A stretch of 20,404 bases of DNA from a virus, in IMG/VR virus record IMGVR_UViG_3300020000_000065, positions 1 to 20,404 of that record. One strand, given 5' to 3'. Of the stretch, positions 6,952 to 15,345 are shown piece by piece; position 1 is the first letter of the stretch; the number at the start of each line of letters is the position of its first letter. The position numbers and the translations under genes are program-made. Below the pieces are notes generated by a model. The model was not told where the DNA came from. It searched no databases and was given only the letters and a program-made list of their open reading frames with translations.

Positions 6952-9900
6952 TGCCTTCGAATCTATACTTCACTGCCGTTGTACCGACAGTCGGACCGAC
7001 AGCCGGGACGAAGGCTACGTACCTGCCTCTCGCTTCGCCTGCCATTAACAATGTTTGGCCTGGGTCAGAGGTCAATTCGTCATTCACCGAAGTACCTCCG
7101 GACGATACGAATCAGCAGTCGCGGCAATGCCCGATGCTGAACGACACTGCGAATAGGCAGACGTACTATCTCGGGCGTTTCTGCACATTGCCTCTTGATG
7201 CGCAGACCATTCCGGCGCAAAGCTGGGACTATCGAAATGTTGTGTGCGGCGAGTGGAATACGCAGTGCAATACATATCACTGGCCTGTTATCTATGTATG
7301 GCGTCCCTCGACTAATTCGGTCGTTGGATACTGTCTCAACGCGTCCGCTCAAATGGGTGTTGAGTGGGCTGTCACACCGGCAGGTGTTTCGGGGCAGTTA
7401 TTTGCCGGTGCGGCGGTAACGTGCCAAGCAGGCGACATACTTGTCTGTGAGTTCTGGGCTTCTGGCATTTTAGGTATGACCGGCAGTCAACAGCTTCAAT
7501 GGCTGTGGACCCAGGCATCTAACACCTATATTGCTTCACCGTACAAGCTAGTTTATTACTCGGGTCCGGTAGGACCGAATACACCGAGCACCGCTGACAC
7601 GCTCGTGTTCTCGCCGATGACGGCGTTCGCAGCGACATCGACAGTCACGCGCAACTACACGAGCAACGCAGTGCCGCTGACACTCTCGCCGATGTCGGCG
7701 ACTGCGGCAACGTCAGGCGTGGTGAAGGTATACAACAGCGTCGCAGACCCGATGACGTATGCGCCGATGGTGCCGTTCGATGCGACGGCAACAGTGACGC
7801 GCAACTACACAAGCAGTGCGGACCCGGCAACGTATGCAACGACGCCAGTAGACGGCGAAGAGTTCTTTAGCGGCATCACGAATTTCTTTCCTTGTGCCGA
7901 TCAGGCTCTAGTCTTTCCATCAGGCGGGCTGAAGGCAGGGTCACTGCCGAAGGTCGGGAACAACAACGTCGCATCTGGCAGTGCGGTCGAAGGATCGTTG
8001 CCGTTGTTCTGGGGCGGCGGCGCGAACATCGCGAACCGCACGACAGCGACGGTGTCGAACACCGTTGTGCAATCGCACTTCTTCGGGCGCTTTTCTTCGC
8101 GTCCATTGGCCGCGCAAACGATACCGGCGCAGAATTGGAACTATGCAGTAGTTGTCGGTGAGGGCAATCTCAATGCGAATGCGTTTCTATGGCCGGTCAT
8201 GTATGTGTACCGGCCTTCGAACAGCACTGTTGTCGGTTATGTCTTCAATGCGGCGGCTGATGCGGGCACTGAGTTGCCAGCTACAGCGGCGACGGCGACG
8301 CGGACATTCGCGGGTGCACGGGTAGCAGGCATTCAAGATGGCGACATACTTGTCGTCGAAGCGTGGACAGTTACGTCGCCGACAATCGCCGGTATCTACA
8401 CGCAGACATTCAGGATCACCGACAACACATCGAAGATCGCTTCGCAGTATAAGGTGCTCTTCGCACCTAACTCGGTCCTGTTCTTTAGTAGCGCGACACC
8501 GACTTCATCGCCGACAGCGGGAACGAAGGCAACCTATCTTCCGAAGACACCGACAGCTACGCAGCACACCGCATGGGGCACTGCTGAAGGTGCGTTGCCA
8601 GAGACGATTGTTCATAATCCCGTGTGGCGCGGTGTTGTGTCGAAGGCGAACACTACTGCGCAATCGCTGTTCCTGGGTCGGTACTCGACGCCACCACTGG
8701 CAGCGCAAACCATACCGGCGCAGTTGTGGAGTTGGGAAGTATCTGCGGGACAGAATAACGCCAATGCGCATACATTCAATTGGCCGGTTCTGTATATCTG
8801 GCGTCCGTCAACGAGTCAGGTTGTTTCGTACATTCTCGATGCGTCGGCGAACTACGGCATTGAGTGGCGGCTCTTAGGCGACCCGCGTCTAGATCAACAA
8901 TTCTCGGGTGCGTCTGCTGATGTTCAAGCGGGTGACTTACTGGTCTGCGAGCTTTGGGCTGTCAATGTTCAAACAGCGGCGACAGCCTACAGCGAAGATT
9001 TCTGGATCAATGCGCAAAATTCTGATTTAGTCTCGCCCTACAAGTTGCGCTACTACACAGGCGCGGCAGCGATAACATCGACAGCCGATCCGACTGCTTA
9101 TAGTTGCGTCGCGCCCGATGCAATCAGCACAGTGACGGTGTATGCACCGCCATTGATGGAGACGCTCACAGAGAACTTCGAAGCACCACTCGACACGGGC
9201 AAGTGGACGACAAGTAACTTCGATGGCACGGTGACGTTCACAGGTGGCGTCGGTGTCTTCGATGTTTCGACTGGCATTGCTGGCGCGCAGGCCGAAATCT
9301 TTTCTGCTGGGCCGTTCTACGATCTTAGACAGAGCAAGGTCTTCTTCAAGCTCGTTAAACCATTCAAGCAAGTCGGTGATCCTAGCACCGCCGATTTCTC
9401 GCTGGGCATTATGTCGCCCGGCAATAACACGCTAGCGTTCGCGCAAAACACTGCCGGGTATCTGCGAATCATTAAATTCACGGGCGGTGCATGGGGCCAT
9501 GTTGCAGATATAACCTTCTCCTATTTCGCAGAAGAAGACACCTATAGATGGTTGCAGATTCGCGAGCAAGCCGGGACAACATACTTCGAGTCTGCGCCGA
9601 GTAGCGCTTCTAATCCGCCGACTGCCGGTCAATGGGTTGTTCGTCACTCTGCGCTGACGAACACGCTGCCGGTTAACTTTGCATCGTGTCAGCCTGTCTT
9701 CTGGATATACACGAACGCAGGCGGCACGAAGTTGCAGGCCGCGCAGATTGACGGGTTCAACACCGCTGCTTCTGCCGGTGCTGCCGCAGCAATCACGTCG
9801 GTTGCAGACCCGATGACGTATGCGCCGATGGTGCCGGTTGCGGCAACGTCGAGCGTGCAAGACTACAGCAACGCGAACACGAACGTCTATGCGCCGATGT

Positions 9901-12900
9901 CGCCCGTTGCGGCAACGTCGAGCGTGCAAGCTGTCAGCAACGCAGTGCCGCTCACGTTCGCGCCGATGTCGCCGACAGCGGCAACGTCTTCGATCACGCG
10001 GGTCTACACGAGCAACGCAGTCGCAGCGTCCTACGCTCTCGCGCCGGTTGCCGCCACATCGTCAGTTGCCGTCTTCAGCAACGCAGTCGCAACGACGTAC
10101 ACACTCGCGCCGGTTGCCGCGACGAGCATCTATGTGCCGACTGCCGGGAACGTGGGGCCTGCGGCCTATGCGCTCGCGGCTGCGGCTGCGGTGTCGAGCG
10201 TGCAGGGCAACAGTGCTGCGTTGCCTTTCGTCTTCAGTTTCGCGGCGACGGCGACGGGCACCGGGCGCGGCTGGGCGAGCGTCGGAAATGCGGGCCTGTA
10301 CGCTCTCGGGGCCGCTCCGGGCTCCGGTAGCATTGGCAGGGTCGGGATCGCGTCGCCTGGATCGTTCTCGCAAGCCGGTTTCCCAGGTTGGGACACCGGG
10401 GCTTACTACAGCAGCGCTGATCCGATCGGATACAGCACAACAGGCATAGCGGCGACGGTTTCGCTCGGTCGGGTTTATTCATCGGTCGCTTCGTCGACGG
10501 GCTTTGCACAGTCGCCGAATGCAACAGGCGACACCGCTGCGCTCTTCTCGGTTGCGTCACCGCTTGCATTCACGCCGCTTGCCGCAACAGCGGCAACATC
10601 GGGCTTCGCTGTTTATTCGGTTGCGCTGCAAGCGAACTACACGCACACCGCACCGAATGCGACGGCATCGGTAGGACGCACCTACACATCGACTGCGACG
10701 GCAACGAACTTCTTCACAGCGCCTTCTGATGCAGGCGATGTGTCCGCACGGTTTTCTTCTGCGTCACCTACTGCGTACAGTCAGACAGCGATAGCGGCAA
10801 CGTCCGGCGTTGTCCGCATCGTGTTCTCGACGGCGTCGCCGATAACATACAGCCACACCGCACCGGACTCGTTCTCTGGCATTGTCCGGATTATTCCGAG
10901 CAATGCGGTGCCTGCGGTTTACTTTAACTTTCCGCAGGATGCACAAGTCAGTCTTGCGCGCACGTCGATTGCGTTGCCGTTCACGTATGCACCGCTCACG
11001 GGCACTGCGACGACAAGCGGCTTCGCTCGATCTTCGCTTGCGATAGAGGTAGCGTACAACCTTGTCTCGCCGGTCACGTCGGATGTTCTCGGTCGGACAT
11101 ACACGAGTGTTGCGTCACCGGCTGCGTATGTCTTGAGCCCAGGTTATCCGGGTGATGCCGTAGCAGACAACTCGACTGCGACGAGCACTGCATACAGTTC
11201 GACTGTGTTTGCGGCGACTGCTTTCCCGAGTAAGAACTCGATTGCGCTGCAAGCGAACTATGCGCACGATCCGCCTAACACGCAATCAGGGCGCATCACG
11301 TTTTCGACTGCGTCGCCTGTGGCGTTTACCGTTGCATCACCGGCAACGAATTCGTATGTTCCTGGCAAGGTGGCATCGGTTGCGCTGCCGCCTACATTCC
11401 TGACGACTGCGACAGCGTCTAATCATCGGCGAGACTACGCAACGAAAGCACTTGCGGCGCTCTATCTGCAAGCACCGTATGTCAACAGTGATCGTGCATC
11501 GAATGAGGTCAAGCCGCCGATAATCTTCCCGCTGCCGTCGCCGATGTCGGCGGTAACAGATGAACAGTTCGCAGCATGGTTGAACGACGATCATGCGATT
11601 CGTGTTGTGCTGATCGAGACGAAGTGTGTTGACCCTGTCACGAACATGACCGAGTCTGTCTTCTTCGCGTCGCGTGGCTTCGTGACGAAAATCGAAGACG
11701 GTCCGAATGCTGCCTTCTATGCGCCGTTGATGCGCGGCGGGCTTGAGTTCGCGCAGACCATCGACCTCGACTTGCAAGGCAATCAATCGTATGGCGACAT
11801 CGAGCTAGACAACACCGAAGGTGATCTCGATTGGATGTTTGACCGCGTGTGGCTCTATAAAGAGTTCAAGGCATACGTCGGTGATGCGACATGGCCGCGC
11901 CGTGATTTCAGGCAGATATTCGACGGCACGATTGAAGACATTGACAGCAGCATGCGCGACACCGTGAACGTGCGGCTGCGCGACAAGCTGTATCGTCTCG
12001 ATATGCCGATCACTGATTCGAAAGTCGGCGGCATTGGACCTAACGCAGACCAACTCGTGCCGATCACGTTCGGCGAATGTCACAACATCACGCCGTTGAT
12101 CTATAGCGCCAAGGATTTGATCTATGTCTATCATGCGCGTCTAGCAGAGGGACAGTTAGAGGTTCGCGACAACGGTGTTCCTGTGGCGTCTACATTCCTT
12201 CAAGGCGCACCGCAATCGTTTCAATTACAGAAACAGCCTTATGGCAGGGTCACATGCAGCGTGCAAGGCGATAAAACTCCTACCGCTGCGGGCTTCACTG
12301 GTGGCTACGTCAACACAGTGGCGTCTCTGGTGCGTCGGTTGCTAATTGAATGGGGCACCATTGCTGCGAATCGTTTTACAGCAGCCGACATTGATGTTCG
12401 CAACTTCACTGTGTTCGACGCAAAGAATAAAGCGCCGGTTGGTCTACACGCAACAGAGCGAATGACAGTGCTTGAGGCGTGTCAGCAACTTGCCGCGTCT
12501 GTGGGTGCACGCCTGACGATGACAGCGCTCGGTAAAGTACAACTCGTGAAGCTGAAGTTGCCGCCGGACGACGATTCAACGCCAGTGAACTTGCAGTACA
12601 ACGGCGATTTTTCTGCGCTGCTTGATGGCTGGACCTATAACGGCGGTAGCGGCGGCGTTGCCCCTGATGCGACAGTAGGCATCAATCTTTCTGATGTCTG
12701 GACTCCGCCAAACACAAACACGTTCTATGCGCATCAACAAGGCATCGTAAATAATCCAGAAGGCTATTTCGAATACATTGGCAAAGCTATTCCAGTTGAA
12801 CCCGGCAAGCAATATGTCGTTAGTGCGTACACTGGTGCCCATCGCTGTCGCGTCGCTATTTACTTCAGTGAGTACAACGAAGCTGGCACACTTCTCGGCG

Positions 12901-13568
12901 GCGTGCCTGTCCTGCCGACAACGGCATTCAACAACGCAGAAGCGTTAGGCGGGCAAGGGTTGTCAGGCTATAAGCAGATATACAACTCACAGGTAACAGC
13001 GTCGACTACTAGATGGATTCGTGTTGTGATGCGCAAGTACGATACCATCTCAGGCAACACTGACTCGTGGATATTCGCTAACACGGTATCGTTCACCGGC
13101 ACAGAGTCGAATGTTCTTCCGACAATTGTTGTCACCGAGTCGGACATGGTGTCGGGCTCGCTGCACATCGCGGATCGTTTGCCATTGGTGCCGGGTGCTC
13201 GCCTGGGCTATTGCAAGAATTGGACAATACAAGAAGACACAGCGCAAGGTGTGCCAGAAGATCACAAGGAGATGTATAGACGCGAGTGGTTGACCGTATC
13301 AATTGCCGAAGCAGTTGAGCAAGAGAATTGTTTATTGTTGGATAGCTACAGCGCGAACAATGAGTGCACTCGGCGTGTTGCGTTGCGTTCGTCACAGCGT
13401 CACGTGTATGAGTTCGTAGGCTTTGCGAACTTGATGTTCACGCCAGTGGGCGCAGCGATGAAGGTGATTCACCGTCGCTTTAATTTGTCCGCAGGCAAGA
13501 CAGGACAAGTCGTGTCGGTAGCTGTAAACTGGCTAACGTCCCAGGTCACAATCAGGGTGCTAATCTGA
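6951..13568 (+). CDS. Giant repeat-rich tail-tip / hub protein
   Basis: This 2205-residue protein starts at GTG with GGAG about 10 nt upstream, overlapping the previous stop by one base. Domains in order: a ~200-residue module (about 5-205); four short repeats (about 213-302); second and third copies of the module (about 303-509 and 510-704); a single short repeat; a ConA/LamG-like beta-sandwich (about 734-940); roughly 25 copies of a ~23-residue repeat (about 948-1519); then a region without repeats (about 1521-2205). The last region looks like a tail hub or minor tail protein, judging by its position after the tape measure and before small tail-tip genes. It contains an inserted carbohydrate-binding-like sandwich (about 1882-2050). 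The repeat array is probably an extended shaft and the flanking modules receptor binders; that is inference. No catalytic motif was recognised. Confidence 0.8.
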   Translation: MPSNLYFTAVVPTVGPTAGTKATYLPLASPAINNVWPGSEVNSSFTEVPPDDTNQQSRQCPMLNDTANRQTYYLGRFCTLPLDAQTIPAQSWDYRNVVCGEWNTQCNTYHWPVIYVWRPSTNSVVGYCLNASAQMGVEWAVTPAGVSGQLFAGAAVTCQAGDILVCEFWASGILGMTGSQQLQWLWTQASNTYIASPYKLVYYSGPVGPNTPSTADTLVFSPMTAFAATSTVTRNYTSNAVPLTLSPMSATAATSGVVKVYNSVADPMTYAPMVPFDATATVTRNYTSSADPATYATTPVDGEEFFSGITNFFPCADQALVFPSGGLKAGSLPKVGNNNVASGSAVEGSLPLFWGGGANIANRTTATVSNTVVQSHFFGRFSSRPLAAQTIPAQNWNYAVVVGEGNLNANAFLWPVMYVYRPSNSTVVGYVFNAAADAGTELPATAATATRTFAGARVAGIQDGDILVVEAWTVTSPTIAGIYTQTFRITDNTSKIASQYKVLFAPNSVLFFSSATPTSSPTAGTKATYLPKTPTATQHTAWGTAEGALPETIVHNPVWRGVVSKANTTAQSLFLGRYSTPPLAAQTIPAQLWSWEVSAGQNNANAHTFNWPVLYIWRPSTSQVVSYILDASANYGIEWRLLGDPRLDQQFSGASADVQAGDLLVCELWAVNVQTAATAYSEDFWINAQNSDLVSPYKLRYYTGAAAITSTADPTAYSCVAPDAISTVTVYAPPLMETLTENFEAPLDTGKWTTSNFDGTVTFTGGVGVFDVSTGIAGAQAEIFSAGPFYDLRQSKVFFKLVKPFKQVGDPSTADFSLGIMSPGNNTLAFAQNTAGYLRIIKFTGGAWGHVADITFSYFAEEDTYRWLQIREQAGTTYFESAPSSASNPPTAGQWVVRHSALTNTLPVNFASCQPVFWIYTNAGGTKLQAAQIDGFNTAASAGAAAAITSVADPMTYAPMVPVAATSSVQDYSNANTNVYAPMSPVAATSSVQAVSNAVPLTFAPMSPTAATSSITRVYTSNAVAASYALAPVAATSSVAVFSNAVATTYTLAPVAATSIYVPTAGNVGPAAYALAAAAAVSSVQGNSAALPFVFSFAATATGTGRGWASVGNAGLYALGAAPGSGSIGRVGIASPGSFSQAGFPGWDTGAYYSSADPIGYSTTGIAATVSLGRVYSSVASSTGFAQSPNATGDTAALFSVASPLAFTPLAATAATSGFAVYSVALQANYTHTAPNATASVGRTYTSTATATNFFTAPSDAGDVSARFSSASPTAYSQTAIAATSGVVRIVFSTASPITYSHTAPDSFSGIVRIIPSNAVPAVYFNFPQDAQVSLARTSIALPFTYAPLTGTATTSGFARSSLAIEVAYNLVSPVTSDVLGRTYTSVASPAAYVLSPGYPGDAVADNSTATSTAYSSTVFAATAFPSKNSIALQANYAHDPPNTQSGRITFSTASPVAFTVASPATNSYVPGKVASVALPPTFLTTATASNHRRDYATKALAALYLQAPYVNSDRASNEVKPPIIFPLPSPMSAVTDEQFAAWLNDDHAIRVVLIETKCVDPVTNMTESVFFASRGFVTKIEDGPNAAFYAPLMRGGLEFAQTIDLDLQGNQSYGDIELDNTEGDLDWMFDRVWLYKEFKAYVGDATWPRRDFRQIFDGTIEDIDSSMRDTVNVRLRDKLYRLDMPITDSKVGGIGPNADQLVPITFGECHNITPLIYSAKDLIYVYHARLAEGQLEVRDNGVPVASTFLQGAPQSFQLQKQPYGRVTCSVQGDKTPTAAGFTGGYVNTVASLVRRLLIEWGTIAANRFTAADIDVRNFTVFDAKNKAPVGLHATERMTVLEACQQLAASVGARLTMTALGKVQLVKLKLPPDDDSTPVNLQYNGDFSALLDGWTYNGGSGGVAPDATVGINLSDVWTPPNTNTFYAHQQGIVNNPEGYFEYIGKAIPVEPGKQYVVSAYTGAHRCRVAIYFSEYNEAGTLLGGVPVLPTTAFNNAEALGGQGLSGYKQIYNSQVTASTTRWIRVVMRKYDTISGNTDSWIFANTVSFTGTESNVLPTIVVTESDMVSGSLHIADRLPLVPGARLGYCKNWTIQEDTAQGVPEDHKEMYRREWLTVSIAEAVEQENCLLLDSYSANNECTRRVALRSSQRHVYEFVGFANLMFTPVGAAMKVIHRRFNLSAGKTGQVVSVAVNWLTSQVTIRVLI
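6963..7565 (+). repeat. Tail-tip module, copy 1 of 3
   Basis: This is the first copy of a ~200-residue module. Shared landmarks are PTAGTKATYLP near the start, a YLGRF-type motif, AQTIPAQ followed by a W, WPV.Y.WRPS, a QAGDILVCE-type segment, and a YKL.YY ending. It lies at the N-terminus of the 2205-residue protein. Confidence 0.8.
7587..7856 (+). repeat. Four ~23-residue repeats between modules 1 and 2
   Basis: Four units of the pattern (S)xADPxxYAPMxPxAATSxVxRxY are encoded here. They match the long array at 9792-11508, including a 33-nt exact DNA match, so module-linker and shaft repeats have a common origin. Confidence 0.8.
7743..7775 (+). repeat. 33-nt exact direct repeat, left copy
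   Basis: These 33 bases, coding for ADPMTYAPMVP in context, recur exactly at 9804-9836, 2061 bp downstream. They sit within 23-residue repeats of the inter-module linker and of the long array respectively. Confidence 0.9.
7857..8477 (+). repeat. Tail-tip module, copy 2 of 3
   Basis: This is the second copy of the ~200-residue module. It keeps FFGRF, PLAAQTIPAQ, WPVMYVYRPS, a QDGDILVVE segment and an SQYKVLF ending. The PTAGTKATYLP motif is much altered in this copy, so it has diverged more at the N-terminus than copies 1 and 3. Confidence 0.8.
8478..9062 (+). repeat. Tail-tip module, copy 3 of 3
   Basis: This is the third copy of the module, directly abutting copy 2. It has PTAGTKATYLPKTP, FLGRYSTPPLAAQTIPAQ, WPVLYIWRPSTSQVV, QAGDLLVCELW and a YKLRYYTG ending. 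The PTAGTKATYL motif recurs from copy 1 almost unchanged. Confidence 0.8.
9792..11508 (+). repeat. Array of about 25 degenerate ~23-residue (69-nt) repeats
   Basis: Each unit follows roughly SxAxPxxYxxxPxAATSxxxRxY, that is, SNAVPLTFAPMSPTAATS and similar. I count about 25 units in about 1.7 kb, close to 69 nt each. The first few units are the most alike: bases 9837-9861 recur exactly 69 nt later at 9906-9930. Later units drift in sequence and slightly in length. Alternating small and aromatic residues suggest beta strands stacked into a shaft. The units match no repeat family I can name. Confidence 0.82.
9804..9836 (+). repeat. 33-nt exact direct repeat, right copy
   Basis: This is the right-hand copy of the 33-nt repeat at 7743-7775. 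Recombination between the copies would delete about 2 kb in frame, removing modules 2 and 3 and the ConA-like domain. Confidence 0.9.
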
Positions 13569-14080
13569 TGGCAGTAGTAGTCAACGAGCGAGATGTCATC
13601 ATGCGAAGGGCACCGGCACGTATCGTGTCTGTGACTGCGCCTAGTGAAGTCATCACGCCAAACACAGGCATCACGCTCGTGTCTGATTGCGGGCAATGGT
13701 TGAAGATGCCTGCTGGCGATTTGTATTGGAATCGTCCGCCCGGTAGTCTTGCTCGCGAGACGTTGACAGTGGTCTTCAAAGACATTCCATCCAACAATCC
13801 GTTAGTGTGGAAAATCGGCAGTTGGGCGAGAGCATGGAGTGAAGCAAAGCAAGCGATGGTGCTCTCGTGGTTCTCAGAAACGACAGTGGCGAATCACGGT
13901 GTTGTTCTTACTGGCACCGGCAACACAAGAACAGTTGAGATGTCCAGTTATACGAGCAACCTGCCGCATCCATCTACGCAATACAACAGGATTTGCGGCG
14001 GCGTGCGCGTCAGTACAACTTATGCGGGCACCGAGTTCGTCGGCTTCAAAGTTGTCAGCGAAGAAGGCTATGCATCATGA
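13568..14080 (+). CDS. Tail-tip-region protein, unknown function (170 aa)
   Basis: This 170-residue protein begins at an ATG overlapping the hub gene stop by one base (TGATG), so it is translationally coupled. It has no membrane segment and no motif I recognise. Composition and pattern (VVFKDIPSNN, WSEAKQAMVLSWFSETT, a C-terminal VGFKVVSEEGYAS) suggest a soluble beta-rich or mixed domain. Its place between the giant hub protein and another tail-tip protein makes a structural or adaptor role in the tail tip likely. I know no specific function for it. Confidence 0.65.
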   Translation: MAVVVNERDVIMRRAPARIVSVTAPSEVITPNTGITLVSDCGQWLKMPAGDLYWNRPPGSLARETLTVVFKDIPSNNPLVWKIGSWARAWSEAKQAMVLSWFSETTVANHGVVLTGTGNTRTVEMSSYTSNLPHPSTQYNRICGGVRVSTTYAGTEFVGFKVVSEEGYAS

Positions 14081-14931
14081 GCAATATCCGATTGATTTGG
14101 GACAACGCCGTTGACCGTGCGTCACTCGTCGCGTCGAGCGAGTCCGGCTTACTCGTTGTCGGAAATCTACTATCGAACCTCAAGGCTAAAGTGTGGCGTT
14201 CACTCGATGTGAATGCCGGTGTCGCTTGTAGCTGGCCGCAATCAGAAACGATCAGTTGCGTCGTTGCTGCGTTCAACAACCTCACATCACAAGCCACGAT
14301 GCGCGTGATCGGATACGCGAAGGAAACAGACACGACGCCTGCGTTCGACACCGCACACGTGCTGTGCGCGGCACCTCCGGGCCTGGGACAGTTTTTATGG
14401 GGCTCGCCCCTTGGCGAGAACTTCTATCAGCGTGGCGGTGCCTCTCTGTTCTCCTATGGCTATGGCGGTTATGGTGTCGTGTGGATACCGGGCAACTACG
14501 CTGTGCGCAAGCTCGAAGTGCACATCTTCGATCTGACCAATCCAGACACGTACATCGAAGTCGGACGACTCATTGCCGGTCCGGTGTGGTCGCCGAAATA
14601 TAACTTCAACTTCGGACACAGCGTCTCGTTCATTGATTCGAGCAAGAGCAAGCGCACTGAAGCAGGCGACTTGCGCAGCGAGCGCGGACCGAAGTGGCGA
14701 CGCGTTGAGTTTGAACTCGGCAACATGGATTCTGCGGATCGTGCCGCGTTGCTGCGGCTTGCTCGTTTGAACGGTACGACAGAACCGTTGTTCGCGAGCC
14801 TGTTCCCAGAAGACGACGACAAGTTGCTCGAACAGAGCTATCAACTGTGGGGCAAGTTTGCGGACAGCACGCAACTGTCTCAACCCAATTACGACATTTA
14901 TGCCGCGAGAATCGCGATGGAGGAAGTGTGA
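14077..14931 (+). CDS. Tail-tip-region structural protein (284 aa)
   Basis: I place the start at the ATG at 14077, which overlaps the previous stop as ATGA and has GAAGAAGG about 9 nt upstream; a longer in-frame ORF from 13993 is unlikely. The protein starts MSNIRLIWDNAVDRA. Its first two thirds look like a beta-sandwich (res ~1-175) of the discoidin-like kind found in phage tail proteins. Its last third has a KWRRVEFELGNMDSADRAALLRLAR segment followed by PLFASLFPEDDD. This last pattern recurs in tail-tip proteins encoded after the hub in siphoviruses of proteobacteria, as far as I can judge from memory. The next gene overlaps its stop (TGATG). Confidence 0.7.
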   Translation: MSNIRLIWDNAVDRASLVASSESGLLVVGNLLSNLKAKVWRSLDVNAGVACSWPQSETISCVVAAFNNLTSQATMRVIGYAKETDTTPAFDTAHVLCAAPPGLGQFLWGSPLGENFYQRGGASLFSYGYGGYGVVWIPGNYAVRKLEVHIFDLTNPDTYIEVGRLIAGPVWSPKYNFNFGHSVSFIDSSKSKRTEAGDLRSERGPKWRRVEFELGNMDSADRAALLRLARLNGTTEPLFASLFPEDDDKLLEQSYQLWGKFADSTQLSQPNYDIYAARIAMEEV

Positions 14932-15338
14932 TGGCAACAAGCAATCGCCCCTTCGACTATGGTCGCAAAGACTACATCGACAAGCTGAATAATCTATACA
15001 ACACCGGCATACCGCGTGTGCGCACTGACCCAGCGAACCCGGATGCTGCGGGCACCGATGTGACAGCAAGTAGACAGATGAAGCTCGGTGACAATGGATG
15101 CTGCGTCGATTGCAGGGGCACAGGCATAACTATCTCATTCGCTGCCGAGTGTTTGGTCGACGGCTTCGCAGTCACCATTAACGCTGTGTCGGGCGGCTCG
15201 GTGACGATCAGCACTGCCTCTCTCGGCGTGAACTTCTTGGATGGCGCAACGTCATCGAAGACGATGTCGGTCGGTAATGCCGCAATCATTTCGAGCGACG
15301 GCATCGGCTTTCGCATCTTCCGCATGACGGCGGCGTGA
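14931..15338 (+). CDS. Conserved phage tail-module protein (135 aa)
   Basis: The ATG at 14931 overlaps the previous TGA and has GAGGAAG 5-10 nt upstream, so I prefer it to the longer reading from 14847. The protein opens with a charged helix (SNRPFDYGRKDYIDKLNNLY) and then becomes Thr/Ser/Gly-rich and beta-like, with two adjacent cysteines and a third nearby (GCCVDCRGTG). No membrane segment or catalytic motif is seen. The N-terminal pattern resembles small conserved phage proteins that sit next to tail-fibre genes, so a baseplate or fibre connector is possible. The function is otherwise unknown. Confidence 0.65.
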   Translation: MATSNRPFDYGRKDYIDKLNNLYNTGIPRVRTDPANPDAAGTDVTASRQMKLGDNGCCVDCRGTGITISFAAECLVDGFAVTINAVSGGSVTISTASLGVNFLDGATSSKTMSVGNAAIISSDGIGFRIFRMTAA

Positions 15339-15345
15339 GGCAATC

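Noticed and set aside
9820-10449. A 209-residue plus-strand ORF, extremely Arg-rich
   Set aside because: It is an alternative frame of the 69-nt repeats. The Arg/Ser/Thr bias comes from GC-rich repeat codons read out of frame.
9792-11508. A CRISPR array or a noncoding tandem repeat
   Set aside because: Repeat units are degenerate, keep the reading frame through 69-nt steps and have no unique spacers of constant size, so they are protein repeats.
13993-14076. An N-terminal extension of the 284-aa tail protein
   Set aside because: It would lie inside the previous gene. The ATGA overlap and GAAGAAGG support the start at 14077.
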